A DNA stretch of 64,000 nt from UBA3941 sp002385665 (GTDB lineage Bacteria; Bacillota; Clostridia; Caldicoprobacterales; UBA3941), in assembly GCA_050949255.1 (NCBI GenBank), contig JBMNFJ010000007.1:1-64000 (forward strand), in the 5' to 3' direction. This document shows, one piece after another, positions 1 through 7,592 of this stretch. Every line of letters begins with the position of its first letter. Position 1 is the stretch's first letter. Below the pieces are notes generated by a model. The model had not been told where the DNA came from and ran no database searches. It saw nothing but the letters and a program-made list of their open reading frames with translations. The translations under genes and the position numbers were made by a program.

Positions 1-166
1 CCTGCTGAGCCCGTACCTTTAAATAATGCTCCGCGTCCTCCCGGTTTAACCTATGGAAGAGCTCCCAGGCAGTGTCCCCCAGCCAGAAAAATGGTGTGCC
101 GTCTGCCTTAGTCAGAAACCTCCTGTCCTCACTGACCTTTAACAATTGCAATTCTCCGGTACTCAT
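1..166 (-). CDS. N-terminal part of DUF4038/GH140-like apiosidase-type glycoside hydrolase (cut by window edge)
   Basis: Translating the minus strand from the ATG at 164-166 gives 55 residues before the edge. They contain the run FLTKADGTPFFWLGDTAWEL followed by FHRLNREDAEHYL. This is the typical start of the DUF4038 (apiosidase-like) catalytic domain, founded by GH140 enzymes that release apiose from rhamnogalacturonan II. An AGGTAGGTG ribosome binding site lies just upstream (about 172-180). There is no signal peptide, so the enzyme probably acts in the cytoplasm on imported oligosaccharides. The radical SAM gene lies upstream on the same strand. Family assignment is firm; substrate is inferred from the family only. 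Confidence 0.72.
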   Translation of the reverse strand, partial: MSTGELQLLKVSEDRRFLTKADGTPFFWLGDTAWELFHRLNREDAEHYLKVRAQQ

Positions 167-252
167 AAATAACACCTACCTTTATTTACTTTGTTTAACA
201 AAAACCGACAGACTCCGACGCATTGACCTGCTATAGGGACCTTCAAACATAC

Positions 253-1221
253 CTATAGTGACCCTGCCGGCTGCAGATCGGGCAGGTCCAGTCCCTTTTC
301 CAGGACCAGGTAATTCCTGACATCATAGCATAGATCGCATTGCCCCGCATATTCGGACTTTGGTTTAAAGCCGTATTCCTCCATGGCAAGTTCCACCAGG
401 GCCCTTATACCCTCGGTATTCAGCCTATGGAATATGGGATAGCTTTCGGGGTCAGCCCCCTCAAATAAATCCCTTAACTTGATCGACAGACCCGGACATG
501 ACTGGGGAACAAAATTGCCATACAGGTCTATATGGGAATGGTAGATCCCCGATAACAGGCTGCATCCTCTTGATTTTTTCATTATGCTGTCAAAGGACTC
601 CCTTTTAAAGGTATCCCTATAGGTCTTCAGGGCCCGCCCCTTGTAGCCGATCCCGTACCTGCCCGGCAGCCGTCTTAAATAGCTTTGTCCAAAGAGCCGA
701 CCATACTCCTCCAGGGAGTGGGGCCTGCTATGATCGAAGGAATCCAGGTCGTCCCAAAATTCCATCAGCCAGGGAAATACCCCCATATTGGCTTTTGAAC
801 ACGCCATCATCAGACCTTTAATCTTGTTAAAGGGTATGTACTCGTTATGATACGGGTCAATGGAGATCAAGAGTTGATGCACCCCACGGTCCATTATCTC
901 CTTAAGGACTTCTATGGCCGATGCCTCATCCTTAAACCAGGATGCGTTGGTCTCAATATAATCAATGGCTATTCTATTTCTCCTGGCTGACTCCAGGACA
1001 GGATATATCCTTTCCGGACGCAGCAGGGGCTCGCCGCCTCCTATATGGACATGGGTACAGCCCAGCTTTCTTAGGATGGAGAATATCTCATCCGCTGTAG
1101 ACGCAGTCATATAGTCCCTGGGCCATTCCGGTGAACTGGCATAGGAACAATGCTTGCATTTTGATGAACAATTGTAGTTGGTTATTATTCCGGCTGAAAT
1201 TAAATGATTAAGCTTTAGCAT
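253..1221 (-). CDS. Radical SAM protein
   Basis: A 322-residue protein with the radical SAM cluster motif C18-x3-C22-x2-C25 (NCSSKCKHC) near the N-terminus and the glycine-rich SAM-contacting motif HIGGGEPLLRPE around residues 59-70. This predicts a [4Fe-4S] enzyme that cleaves S-adenosylmethionine. The C-terminus carries a further pair of cysteines (CDLCYD, near residue 300) and an isolated cysteine in GCSLLS and SCPG, which could bind a second cluster, but the full SPASM pattern is not evident. It is shorter than anaerobic sulfatase maturases, so I do not assign that role although a sulfatase lies 21 kb away. Substrate unknown. The gene stops 86 bases before the DUF4038 gene. Confidence 0.8.
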   Translation of the reverse strand: MLKLNHLISAGIITNYNCSSKCKHCSYASSPEWPRDYMTASTADEIFSILRKLGCTHVHIGGGEPLLRPERIYPVLESARRNRIAIDYIETNASWFKDEASAIEVLKEIMDRGVHQLLISIDPYHNEYIPFNKIKGLMMACSKANMGVFPWLMEFWDDLDSFDHSRPHSLEEYGRLFGQSYLRRLPGRYGIGYKGRALKTYRDTFKRESFDSIMKKSRGCSLLSGIYHSHIDLYGNFVPQSCPGLSIKLRDLFEGADPESYPIFHRLNTEGIRALVELAMEEYGFKPKSEYAGQCDLCYDVRNYLVLEKGLDLPDLQPAGSL

Positions 1222-1301
1222 TTTTTATAACATCCCTCCACACTACATATAGTTTAGTCCATGAACCCAGGTATGGCAATAGGAAAAGCTACTTCAAAAA
1301 C

Positions 1302-1343
1302 ATCACCGCCTCCTGGGTCGATTTCCGAACCGAAGGCGGTGAT
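1302..1343 (-). terminator. Rho-independent terminator downstream of the zinc-ribbon gene pair
   Basis: A 10-bp perfect stem (ATCACCGCCT at 1302-1311 with AGGCGGTGAT at 1334-1343). On the minus strand it is followed by GTTTTTG. It lies 57 bases beyond the stop codon of the gene ending at 1401, so it should end that transcript. Confidence 0.6.
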
Positions 1344-1400
1344 ATCAAAAGAACAAGGTTTGGATTTATAGCAAACCCATGATCAGGATGCCCAACAATT

Positions 1401-1956
1401 TTAATAGTAACTTCCCACCATACTACCAACAACACCCACAATAAATATAGCTACAATAATCCAAAGCCCTATGGCTATAGCCATCAGGATAAGGGAGGCT
1501 CTTGCAAAATTTTTCCTATTGGTATTTTCCGACGAGCTAAAGCCCCAGACAAATAGCATTATCAAATTTACCAAAGGTATAGCCATCAATATAAACATGA
1601 CTATGTATTGGCCAACACTAAGGGGCGAATTATCAACAAAAGGTCCATAAGGTTGAGAGGCTGCAGGCTGGTAGGTATGTTGCTGCCCGGAGTATCCCTG
1701 GTCAGGTTGGGGTGCTACATATCCGGATGCGGGTTGGGCCGGTGGAGTGTATGACGTATGGGATGAGGACTGTACTTCTTTTACCGGCATGGACTGGGTG
1801 GTATTATCCGCCGTATCCCGGGGCTGACCGGAAACTTCCGGCTGTAGCTTCTGGCTGCGCTTCGTTCGCCGGCGCTGCCGCCTCGACCTTCGCTCCACAA
1901 CTGCCGCAAAACTTTGCTCCATCTTGCAGGCTGCTGCCACAATTTCCACAAAACAT
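1401..1956 (-). pseudogene. Zinc-ribbon membrane protein, frame interrupted between ribbon and membrane part
   Basis: The ATG at 1954-1956 has a good GGAGGAG ribosome binding site. It opens a 50-residue frame beginning MFCGNCGSSLQDGAKFCGSC, a double-CxxC zinc ribbon, which stops at 1804-1806 (TAA). The rest of the expected protein is in a different frame: a Pro/Gln/Tyr-rich linker, then two hydrophobic segments (VGQYIVMFILMAIPLVNLI and LILMAIAIGLWIIVAIF) ending at 1401. The two frames differ by +1 and overlap between about 1804 and 1900. A longer reading starting with GTG at 1970 destroys the ribbon and uses the ribosome binding site as its first codons, so it is not the real start. A one-base indel, or less likely programmed frameshifting, explains the layout. 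It follows the gene ending at 1983 by 26 bases and probably shares its transcript. Confidence 0.65.
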
Positions 1957-1982
1957 TTCTTCTCCTCCACTTCATAATGAAA

Positions 1983-2567
1983 TTATTCGTTCTTTGCACC
2001 GCATTGGGTACAGAATCGGGACTCCTGTCCCAGGGGCGCCCCGCAGGAAGAGCAATTACTTTGGAGGTTGTAGGATTCTTCCTTCACTGCATTTTGGGCT
2101 TCTGTCTCTACCTCTGCCTGCTGAACGGGTGGCTGTTCTACAGGTGGAGAAGCAGGCTGGACAGGTATGTGTGATACAACCAATTTAGATATAAAGGGTA
2201 GTCCGGCATCCTTTCCGCCTATTACCTTTATAAGGGCTATTACAGTAAATACTATTAGGACTATATAAACTAGGTCCCCAAAAAAGGTATTCACCTGAGC
2301 CATGGTGTTCTGGATTATATAGACTCCAAAGTAGCCAAAGAATTTGCTGATCCCACCAAAGATCCAGTCCAAAACCATCGCTGCAAGATAGTATGCAATG
2401 GTCAGCAATAGTGCCTGAAGTACCTGGCGGTTGAGCCATTCGTCCTTCTCTGCCAACAGGGCAAAACCTGCAACCAGCAATACCGATTGGGGCTGCCGCA
2501 GTGCAGTGAATAGAAAGGCGATGGCTGCGATTGCGGTTAGACTTACGCCAAACCTTCCTTTTTTCAT
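1983..2567 (-). CDS. Membrane protein with C-terminal zinc ribbon
   Basis: A 194-residue protein. The first 110 residues contain about four hydrophobic segments (around 10-24, 28-40, 48-72 and 94-112). A Pro/Gln/Glu-rich linker follows, then a C-terminal zinc ribbon with two CxxC pairs (NCSSCGAPLGQESRFCTQCG). The order is the mirror image of the next gene, where the ribbon is N-terminal and the membrane part C-terminal. The two genes are 26 bases apart and look co-transcribed. Such zinc-ribbon membrane proteins are common in Firmicutes and have no settled function. The ribbon should face the cytoplasm. No specific role can be read from the sequence. Confidence 0.7.
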   Translation of the reverse strand: MKKGRFGVSLTAIAAIAFLFTALRQPQSVLLVAGFALLAEKDEWLNRQVLQALLLTIAYYLAAMVLDWIFGGISKFFGYFGVYIIQNTMAQVNTFFGDLVYIVLIVFTVIALIKVIGGKDAGLPFISKLVVSHIPVQPASPPVEQPPVQQAEVETEAQNAVKEESYNLQSNCSSCGAPLGQESRFCTQCGAKNE

Positions 2568-2768
2568 AGCAAAACATCCTTTCTCTGGTCAGTATTTATT
2601 AGTAAGTGGATATTTGCATATATATAACACATATGGATAAAATATAACATAAATTTACAAATATCCGCCCAACTAATCATCTTCATTAAGGGGTTTTATT
2701 GGGTGTTCCTCATCATTGGAATACGGATATTGGATTATGAGACACAAAAAGCGATAATCCGGTGCAAA

Positions 2769-4535
2769 TTATAGCTCTTCCCTGCCCTCTTCCCACCAGT
2801 TCTCGTAGTATTCAGTCCCACGCCATAGATTCTCGATCAGGGCCCGGTGGGTTGTCTCCTTGCTGACCCATTCATCGATCCGGGTCAATCCGTGGGCATG
2901 CCAGTCGCTAAAGAATTGGTTGATTTCAGCCGGATTCTTCTTGTTCTTCAACATGGCATTGTTCTTAATACGTACCCAGCGAATGCTCAGACGAGCCCTG
3001 GCTACCCGCATAGCCCGGATCGGATCTCCAATAACTGCCCTTTCCGCCTGATCGAATATCCTGTCATAGATATCCAGCATTTCCTCAGTCAGGTGGGGCC
3101 GGTCGCATTGATCATTAAAGCCCAGATGGATATTATCCCTCTCCACCTTATCCGTCAGGGTTTTGATATATTGATGGATATATGGTGCTGCCGCCCCATA
3201 ATAGTAATCCAGGAATTCATGCATATGCCTGTCGTAATCACAATCTGCATCCCAGAGGAGCTTAGCTATAAGATAGGCCCTCAGCTCATTAAGATCGGTA
3301 CTGCCTCCTATAGCGCCGCAAGCCTGCTCAAATACACCCTTGACGTTATTCCTTACAAAGGCCTGCATATTGGGCTGCAAAACGTTCCAATTGGGGAAAG
3401 GTGCAGGATAATGGGCAAAGCAGGTAGTATAGTCCCATATATACAAGCGGTCGCATACCTTGGCCCAGTCCCTGAGGTCAGTGATGAAATCCGAGGTGGT
3501 ACCATCAGGCCGCTTGACCTTCCTGGTCTCATCATCACAGGTTTCAAAGGAGTGGGTGAAGCAGGACTCGATGGAGCACAGGCGTACACATACATTCCTG
3601 CGGGGACGGATATACTTTGGTGCCGGCCGGCTGTATTGATAGGCCAGGGTGTCGACTATAACGTCCGGGAATTCCGGCTCGATGGCTTCTGCCACCTTAT
3701 TGACAAACCAGATCAAACTGCCCGCATTGCTCCCTTCGGCCTCATCGATTTTACGGCATTCAGGACAGGTACAATTGTTGTACCAATCATTTTGGGAAAT
3801 TGATATCAGGCGGGACTCCGGATTCTCCCTCAAGGCCTTCTTTACCTTTTCGATGGCAATTTCCAGTACATCCGGATTGGTCAGACACAGCTGGGTGCGT
3901 TCTTTTATCCTGCGGCCATCGACCATGGAGAAGTACTCCGGATGTTCGTCAAACCATTCTTCCGGATTTAAAATACAGGGCTCAAAGGTGTGTACAAACC
4001 AAACATAGGATAGGTGGCCACCAAATTCCTCCTTGATCGGTACCGGCCCGTTTATCCTGTTTTTAACGGCAAACCGGGGATACCTGACAAAGTCGGTATA
4101 GTTATGATACCGGTACTCAAGTACGGGTACCTGGGTATCATCCAGCTGAGGCATCTGCAGAGTAGGCAGCGAGGGTATTTTTTCGCATTTAGGGGTGAAA
4201 AAGCGGCATCCCAGCTTTTCAAGAAATTCGTATACCCCATAGATAACGCCCCTCTTACCCCCTACAATAGCCAGGCTGTCCCCTACCGTCCGCAGGGTAA
4301 ATCCATCATCTCCCAACCCTTCGTCCGGGATAACTCCCAGGCGGGCTGCTGCCTTGCCAATGGCTATGACGGGTCCCGGGGTATCTTCATCCCCCATCGG
4401 CAGGCTCGAAGAGGTGATATAGTTCAAGTAATTTCTTAATTCACTGGCTGCATACCTCTCCTGCGGGGTAGCCTCTGATGATAAGGCAATTGTTATACAC
4501 GGCTTGCTGTCTTGTGTTATCCAGTTCCTTTTCAT
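2769..4535 (-). CDS. DUF4838 domain protein (glycoside-hydrolase-like)
   Basis: A 588-residue protein without a signal peptide. Residues 1-120 resemble the N-terminal accessory domain of GH20/GH67-type enzymes: they include APQERYAASELRNYL-like text and GDSLAIVGGKRGVIYGVYEFLEKLGCRFF, a region typical of the segment before a TIM barrel. The central part (ISISQNDWYNNCTCPECRKID, around 248-270) and the later WDYTTCFAHYPAPFPN region match my memory of the DUF4838 family, which occurs in bacterial glycan-use loci. The CTCPEC motif could bind a metal. The presumed reaction is hydrolysis of a plant or algal glycan, but no substrate can be named. An AAAGGAAG ribosome binding site supports the ATG at 4535. 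Confidence 0.68.
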   Translation of the reverse strand: MKRNWITQDSKPCITIALSSEATPQERYAASELRNYLNYITSSSLPMGDEDTPGPVIAIGKAAARLGVIPDEGLGDDGFTLRTVGDSLAIVGGKRGVIYGVYEFLEKLGCRFFTPKCEKIPSLPTLQMPQLDDTQVPVLEYRYHNYTDFVRYPRFAVKNRINGPVPIKEEFGGHLSYVWFVHTFEPCILNPEEWFDEHPEYFSMVDGRRIKERTQLCLTNPDVLEIAIEKVKKALRENPESRLISISQNDWYNNCTCPECRKIDEAEGSNAGSLIWFVNKVAEAIEPEFPDVIVDTLAYQYSRPAPKYIRPRRNVCVRLCSIESCFTHSFETCDDETRKVKRPDGTTSDFITDLRDWAKVCDRLYIWDYTTCFAHYPAPFPNWNVLQPNMQAFVRNNVKGVFEQACGAIGGSTDLNELRAYLIAKLLWDADCDYDRHMHEFLDYYYGAAAPYIHQYIKTLTDKVERDNIHLGFNDQCDRPHLTEEMLDIYDRIFDQAERAVIGDPIRAMRVARARLSIRWVRIKNNAMLKNKKNPAEINQFFSDWHAHGLTRIDEWVSKETTHRALIENLWRGTEYYENWWEEGREEL

Positions 4536-4713
4536 CTTCCTATCTTCCTTTCTTAATAATCAGGCAGGATGGGATAATGTTTCCCTGGTAATTGTGCCTA
4601 AGACAAGAAGCTGGTTTTGTCCCACAGCCTAATTGTATAATCAATTTTTTAGGTGGCACTACACAGTCCATATATACTCCAACAACAGGACTATATATGC
4701 CTGATATTAGTAT

Positions 4714-4750
4714 AAAGATGGCCTTGGAACCATTACCCAAGGCCATCTTT
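4714..4750. terminator. Hairpin terminator, probably for the DUF4867 gene
   Basis: A perfect 14-bp stem (AAAGATGGCCTTGG at 4714-4727 with its complement at 4737-4750) around a 9-base loop. It lies 83 bases downstream of the DUF4867 stop on the minus strand. The T tract is short and partly inside the stem, so termination strength is uncertain. Confidence 0.55.
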
Positions 4751-4832
4751 TATTGAAATCACGTATTGCTGTTATCGGCCTACCAGTTTGTTATTAAGTT
4801 ATACCGGTTTGCGCCTATAGCTCTCTGATTTC

Positions 4833-5489
4833 CTAATATGTGATTTTAATGTTGGGTCCCGTAATATCATTTCTACGTCCCAGATCGGGATGGGCGATGA
4901 GCCATTTGTTAACGGCTATCAGATACTCATCCCTGCTTTCCCTCTTAAGTGGGGTATTGGTATCCAGAGGTAAGATTACCAGAGTAAAGAATCCATTTTC
5001 ATCTACATTGATGGGAGCGAAATGGAGTACCATGGAATAGACCTCTATTGCATAACCTTTGGGTACAAATACGGCTACGGCATCCTTTGAATCAAAGGTT
5101 AGTTTACCATCCTTCTGGTTTACCTTATCAAAGGTTGCCAATAGGAGTACGGTGTCCGTGGCCATAACATTGACCTCACTGCCGTGATGCCATTCCATAG
5201 CATTCATGGCGGAATTGAATCCATAGCAGCACCCTACCTGGATAGGCATCTGCCCGAATACCCTGTCGCTCACTTCCTGGTTTAGATCCTTCAGAGCTTC
5301 AAATTCGGGGCTTGAAGCATTGTATACCACCCTGGTTGTCCCCAGATCGGCATACTTTTCTTCAACCACCTTTAAATAAGGGGAGACGTCAATGTCCAAT
5401 ACCCGCCCGTAGGGGGCAAATTCGGGATCATCTGCATGGATCCAAGTAACATGTGGGTTTTTGTCCTTCAGCTGTTCAAATGTACTCAT
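4833..5489 (-). CDS. DUF4867 family protein (cupin-like)
   Basis: A 218-residue soluble protein. The sequence pattern (QVGCCYGFNSAMNAMEWHHG around residue 85, and FVPKGYAIEVYSMVLHFAPI around 140) matches the DUF4867 family, which I recall as a small, mainly Firmicute family found in sugar-use loci. Paired histidines (WHHG) and the Gly/Tyr/His-rich strands suggest a cupin-type barrel that could bind a metal and a sugar or sugar acid; that is inference. The ATG at 5489 is preceded by AGAGAGGATATG. An 18-bp perfect palindrome 34 bases upstream probably controls it. Spacing to its neighbours suggests it is transcribed alone. Confidence 0.7.
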   Translation of the reverse strand: MSTFEQLKDKNPHVTWIHADDPEFAPYGRVLDIDVSPYLKVVEEKYADLGTTRVVYNASSPEFEALKDLNQEVSDRVFGQMPIQVGCCYGFNSAMNAMEWHHGSEVNVMATDTVLLLATFDKVNQKDGKLTFDSKDAVAVFVPKGYAIEVYSMVLHFAPINVDENGFFTLVILPLDTNTPLKRESRDEYLIAVNKWLIAHPDLGRRNDITGPNIKITY

Positions 5490-5522
5490 ACTTTCATATC
5501 CTCTCTTTAAGCATTAAAATCC

Positions 5523-5540
5523 TTATGACCCGGGTCATAA
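5523..5540. promoter_or_regulatory. 18-bp perfect palindrome, candidate operator for the DUF4867 gene
   Basis: TTATGACCCGGGTCATAA is identical to its own reverse complement and lies 34 bases upstream of the DUF4867 start codon. A perfect 18-bp dyad in an AT-rich intergenic stretch is typical of a dimeric repressor or activator site. The binding protein is unknown; the XRE gene next door has a different palindrome of its own. Confidence 0.55.
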
Positions 5541-5661
5541 GTTACTATTGTAGACAAGAAAAAATGTGTAAATCGACTTGATACCATATGTACACCTATA
5601 ATATACCATAGTTCACCGGTGAGATGAAGTATTCTTATGTAAAAATATACAGAGTACACAC

Positions 5662-5685
5662 AAAAAAGCCCGTAAAATCCGGGCT
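5662..5685 (-). terminator. Rho-independent terminator of the XRE gene
   Basis: On the minus strand AGCCCGGATTTTACGGGCT is followed by TTTTT, 16 bases after the XRE stop codon. The GC-rich 6-bp stem and the T run make it a good intrinsic terminator. Confidence 0.75.
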
Positions 5686-5701
5686 GTGTAAATATGCTCC
5701 T

Positions 5702-6013
5702 TTATCTGTTTTTTAGTCCTTTTATGATTTCATATATATTGCTTATCTGTTTTTCATCCAGGCTACTCAAATCCTCCGCTACCTTATTAATCAAATATGG
5801 ATTGCTAACCCCTTCATCAAAGAACTCCTTTGGGGTTATACCAAAATATTCACATATATAAAAAAAGGCCTGCATGGAAGGCAATGATTTTCCATTTTCA
5901 ATATGATTTATGTAGTTTTCATTTTGCCCGAGAGACAGGCTCATTTCACGAGCAGAAACTTTCTTTATAGACCGCAATTTAGCTATTCTCTCAGCTACAA
6001 ATTTCTCATACAC
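5702..6013 (-). CDS. XRE-family helix-turn-helix transcriptional regulator
   Basis: A protein of about 103 residues with a classic Cro/CI-type HTH: AREMSLSLGQNENYINHIENGKSLPSMQ, then FFYICEYFGITPKEFFDEG, the usual end of the HTH_3 fold. The rest is a short helical tail. An upstream ATG at 6046 would add 11 residues but falls inside the palindrome TGTACAATATTGTACA. The GTG at 6011-6013 has AAGGCGG at a proper distance and is preferred. The palindrome at 6030-6045 would then sit in the 5' leader or promoter, fitting autorepression. It may regulate sporulation or stress functions given the nearby Spo0E-like ORF, but that is only proximity. Confidence 0.8.
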   Translation of the reverse strand: MYEKFVAERIAKLRSIKKVSAREMSLSLGQNENYINHIENGKSLPSMQAFFYICEYFGITPKEFFDEGVSNPYLINKVAEDLSSLDEKQISNIYEIIKGLKNR

Positions 6014-6029
6014 ATATAACACCGCCTTC

Positions 6030-6045
6030 TGTACAATATTGTACA
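6030..6045. promoter_or_regulatory. Palindromic operator in front of the XRE gene
   Basis: TGTACAATATTGTACA is a perfect 16-bp dyad located 17 bases upstream of the preferred GTG start of the XRE gene and downstream of AT-rich promoter-like DNA (TATTATAT at about 6070-6077 on the minus strand). Its position fits an autoregulatory operator for a dimeric HTH protein. Confidence 0.55.
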
Positions 6046-6263
6046 TTTCAGCAGCAATATATCTACAATATATAATATTCGATTTTAATTGACTTACAAC
6101 ATCTGATATGGTATGTTTGTTTTGGATACATTTATAATTCTATGATTAATCTCTGAGTTGTCAGATGGAACCAACAAATCAAAAACATACACCAATCTAT
6201 GTCATCAATAGCCAATTCAGGCTAGGCTAAGCCTCGAGATATATAATTAGGGGGGTGTGAGTT

Positions 6264-6419
6264 ATTTATACCGTAGATTTAGAAGAAGAAATAGATAGAT
6301 TAACCGAGGAATTAAAGACTTGTAACAGTAAAGAAGAGCTACTTAGTATCGGCAAAAGTCTGGACAGGATTATATGTGCATTTATACATATCGTGGAAAG
6401 AGAAAAAGAAGTACACTAG
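6264..6419 (+). CDS. Spo0E-like small aspartyl-phosphatase family protein
   Basis: A 51-residue reading frame rich in Glu, Lys and Leu. It begins YTVDLEEEIDRLTEEL and contains LLSIGKSLDRIICAF, which matches the two-helix Spo0E family with its (S)xxLD signature. Spo0E-type proteins dephosphorylate Spo0A~P and restrain sporulation. There is no ATG, GTG or TTG in frame ahead of the motif. An in-frame TGA lies at 6258-6260 and the only plausible start is ATT at 6264, which follows AGGGGGGTG at a normal distance. Either a rare ATT start is used or the 5' end is damaged. Family assignment is by motif only. If correct, it supports an endospore-forming host. Confidence 0.6.
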   Translation: MYTVDLEEEIDRLTEELKTCNSKEELLSIGKSLDRIICAFIHIVEREKEVH

Positions 6420-6683
6420 GATGGTTCATATTTCATTGCAATGAACCAATGGTCCCACTATAGCCCTTCATTCAACTCTTAACCTATATGACCATCTATA
6501 TAAAACCTTTTCTGAACAGTATCCCGTCTGGTTTAGGCCATGACCATGATTTTCATAGTAGAGCCTTGCCCATGTCTACCCTGTACCCTATTTATTAAAT
6601 TTTCAAAAATGAATATTAGTTGATAACTTGGCAACAATATTTAAAGAACAGTTACCCTAAAATTTACATGAGAGGTGAAAATT

Positions 6684-6887
6684 ATGGATGCTTTAGCATT
6701 AATACTAGTCATAATAGGAGCTTTGAATTGGGGTCTTATTGCGCTCTTTCAATTTGACCTGGTAGCCTCCATCTTTGGGGGCCAAGATGCTATGTTAAGC
6801 AGAATCGTCTATGGACTCGTCGGCCTGGCCGGAGTTTATTCAATTAAGTTTCTTATGGACAGAGATCGCACAAGAGTGGAAGGATAG
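6684..6887 (+). CDS. DUF378 family small membrane protein
   Basis: A 67-residue protein with two hydrophobic helices (about residues 2-22 and 38-58) and the family hallmark IIGALNWGLI near the start. DUF378 proteins (YuzA-like) are small membrane proteins of unknown function, widespread in Firmicutes. The ATG at 6684 is preferred because AGAGGTG at 6671-6677 is the ribosome binding site; the GTG at 6675 lies inside it. Single gene, flanked by intergenic DNA on both sides. Confidence 0.85.
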   Translation: MDALALILVIIGALNWGLIALFQFDLVASIFGGQDAMLSRIVYGLVGLAGVYSIKFLMDRDRTRVEG

Positions 6888-7018
6888 TCGAGTAATCAAA
6901 AGCATCCATGTATTCTACTTGAATTTGATGATGCTCAATCTTAAAGCTGTTGCATTTAACCCAAGTTCATCCACTTGATTATAAAAAAGCTTATATTCTA
7001 TACTTCTATATAAAAAAA

Positions 7019-7038
7019 CTGCGGTTATTTAACCGCAG
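7019..7038. terminator. Bidirectional terminator between DUF378 and the acidic lipoprotein
   Basis: An 8-bp perfect stem (CTGCGGTT / AACCGCAG) with a 4-base loop, flanked by A7 on the left and T7 on the right. It can stop transcripts from both converging genes. It lies 8 bases beyond the lipoprotein stop. Confidence 0.8.
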
Positions 7039-7046
7039 CTATTTTT

Positions 7047-7367
7047 TTATTCATCGCTATTGTCTTCCGCAGCGTCCTCAGCGGAATCTTCATCTACCGC
7101 TTCGGAATCATCATCAGCTTCCGACGCATCTTCTACGGCTTCTGTATCTGCATCATCATCGGATACATCGTCTACATCGACATCATCAGCCTCATCGTCA
7201 GCATCTTCGTCGACATCTGCATCTGCATCATCCTGGGTATCAATTTCGCTTGTCTCTGCAGGTGCACTGTCATTATCTCCCTCCGCAGGGGTAGAGCAGG
7301 CTGTCAGACCTACTGCTAAAAGAAGTATAAAAGCTAACATAGATGCAATCAATTTTCTGCCTTTCAT
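7047..7367 (-). CDS. Highly acidic Asp/Glu-rich lipoprotein
   Basis: A 106-residue protein with an N-terminal lipoprotein signal: two basic residues, a hydrophobic core and the lipobox LTAC with Cys24. The mature part of about 80 residues is almost only Asp, Glu, Ala, Ser and Val with no Lys or Arg, so it should be intrinsically disordered, strongly negative and surface-anchored. It could chelate cations or act as a spacer, but nothing identifies a known family. AGGAGGG precedes the ATG at 7367. It has its own terminator. Low-complexity composition makes homology searches unreliable. Confidence 0.75.
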   Translation of the reverse strand: MKGRKLIASMLAFILLLAVGLTACSTPAEGDNDSAPAETSEIDTQDDADADVDEDADDEADDVDVDDVSDDDADTEAVEDASEADDDSEAVDEDSAEDAAEDNSDE

Positions 7368-7563
7368 AAAAATCCCTCCTAAAAATTATTTTTGAACTGT
7401 ACGTAAACTTACGTTTACCAATTCACAATAACTTTTAAGCGGATTCTCACCTCCTTTATACCCAGCCATTAGTATAAAGGATAAATTTAAATAAACTATG
7501 AATAAATTGTAAATATTGGCCCCAATCCACTTATGGTACCAGATCCTGCATCTTTACATGGAA

Positions 7564-7590
7564 ATAGGTGGATCGAAAGGATCCACCTAT
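7564..7590 (-). terminator. Hairpin downstream of the hemerythrin gene
   Basis: A perfect 11-bp stem (ATAGGTGGATC / GATCCACCTAT) with a 5-base loop, starting 2 bases after the hemerythrin stop codon on the minus strand. The following T tract is weak (TTTCC), so it may be a terminator or an mRNA-end stabiliser. Confidence 0.55.
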
Positions 7591-7592
7591 GC

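Noticed and set aside
253..1221. Anaerobic sulfatase maturase
   Set aside because: Only about 320 residues and no complete SPASM cysteine pattern; far from the sulfatase gene.
1712..2188. Plus-strand ORFs over the zinc-ribbon pair
   Set aside because: No ribosome site and no domain; they overlap clear minus-strand zinc-ribbon coding.
4540..4746. 68-residue minus-strand ORF
   Set aside because: It covers the terminator hairpin at 4714-4750, lacks a good ribosome site and resembles nothing.
6950..7294. His/Leu/Arg-rich plus-strand ORF opposite the acidic lipoprotein
   Set aside because: Its low-complexity composition is the mirror of the Asp/Glu codons on the other strand, and it runs through a terminator.
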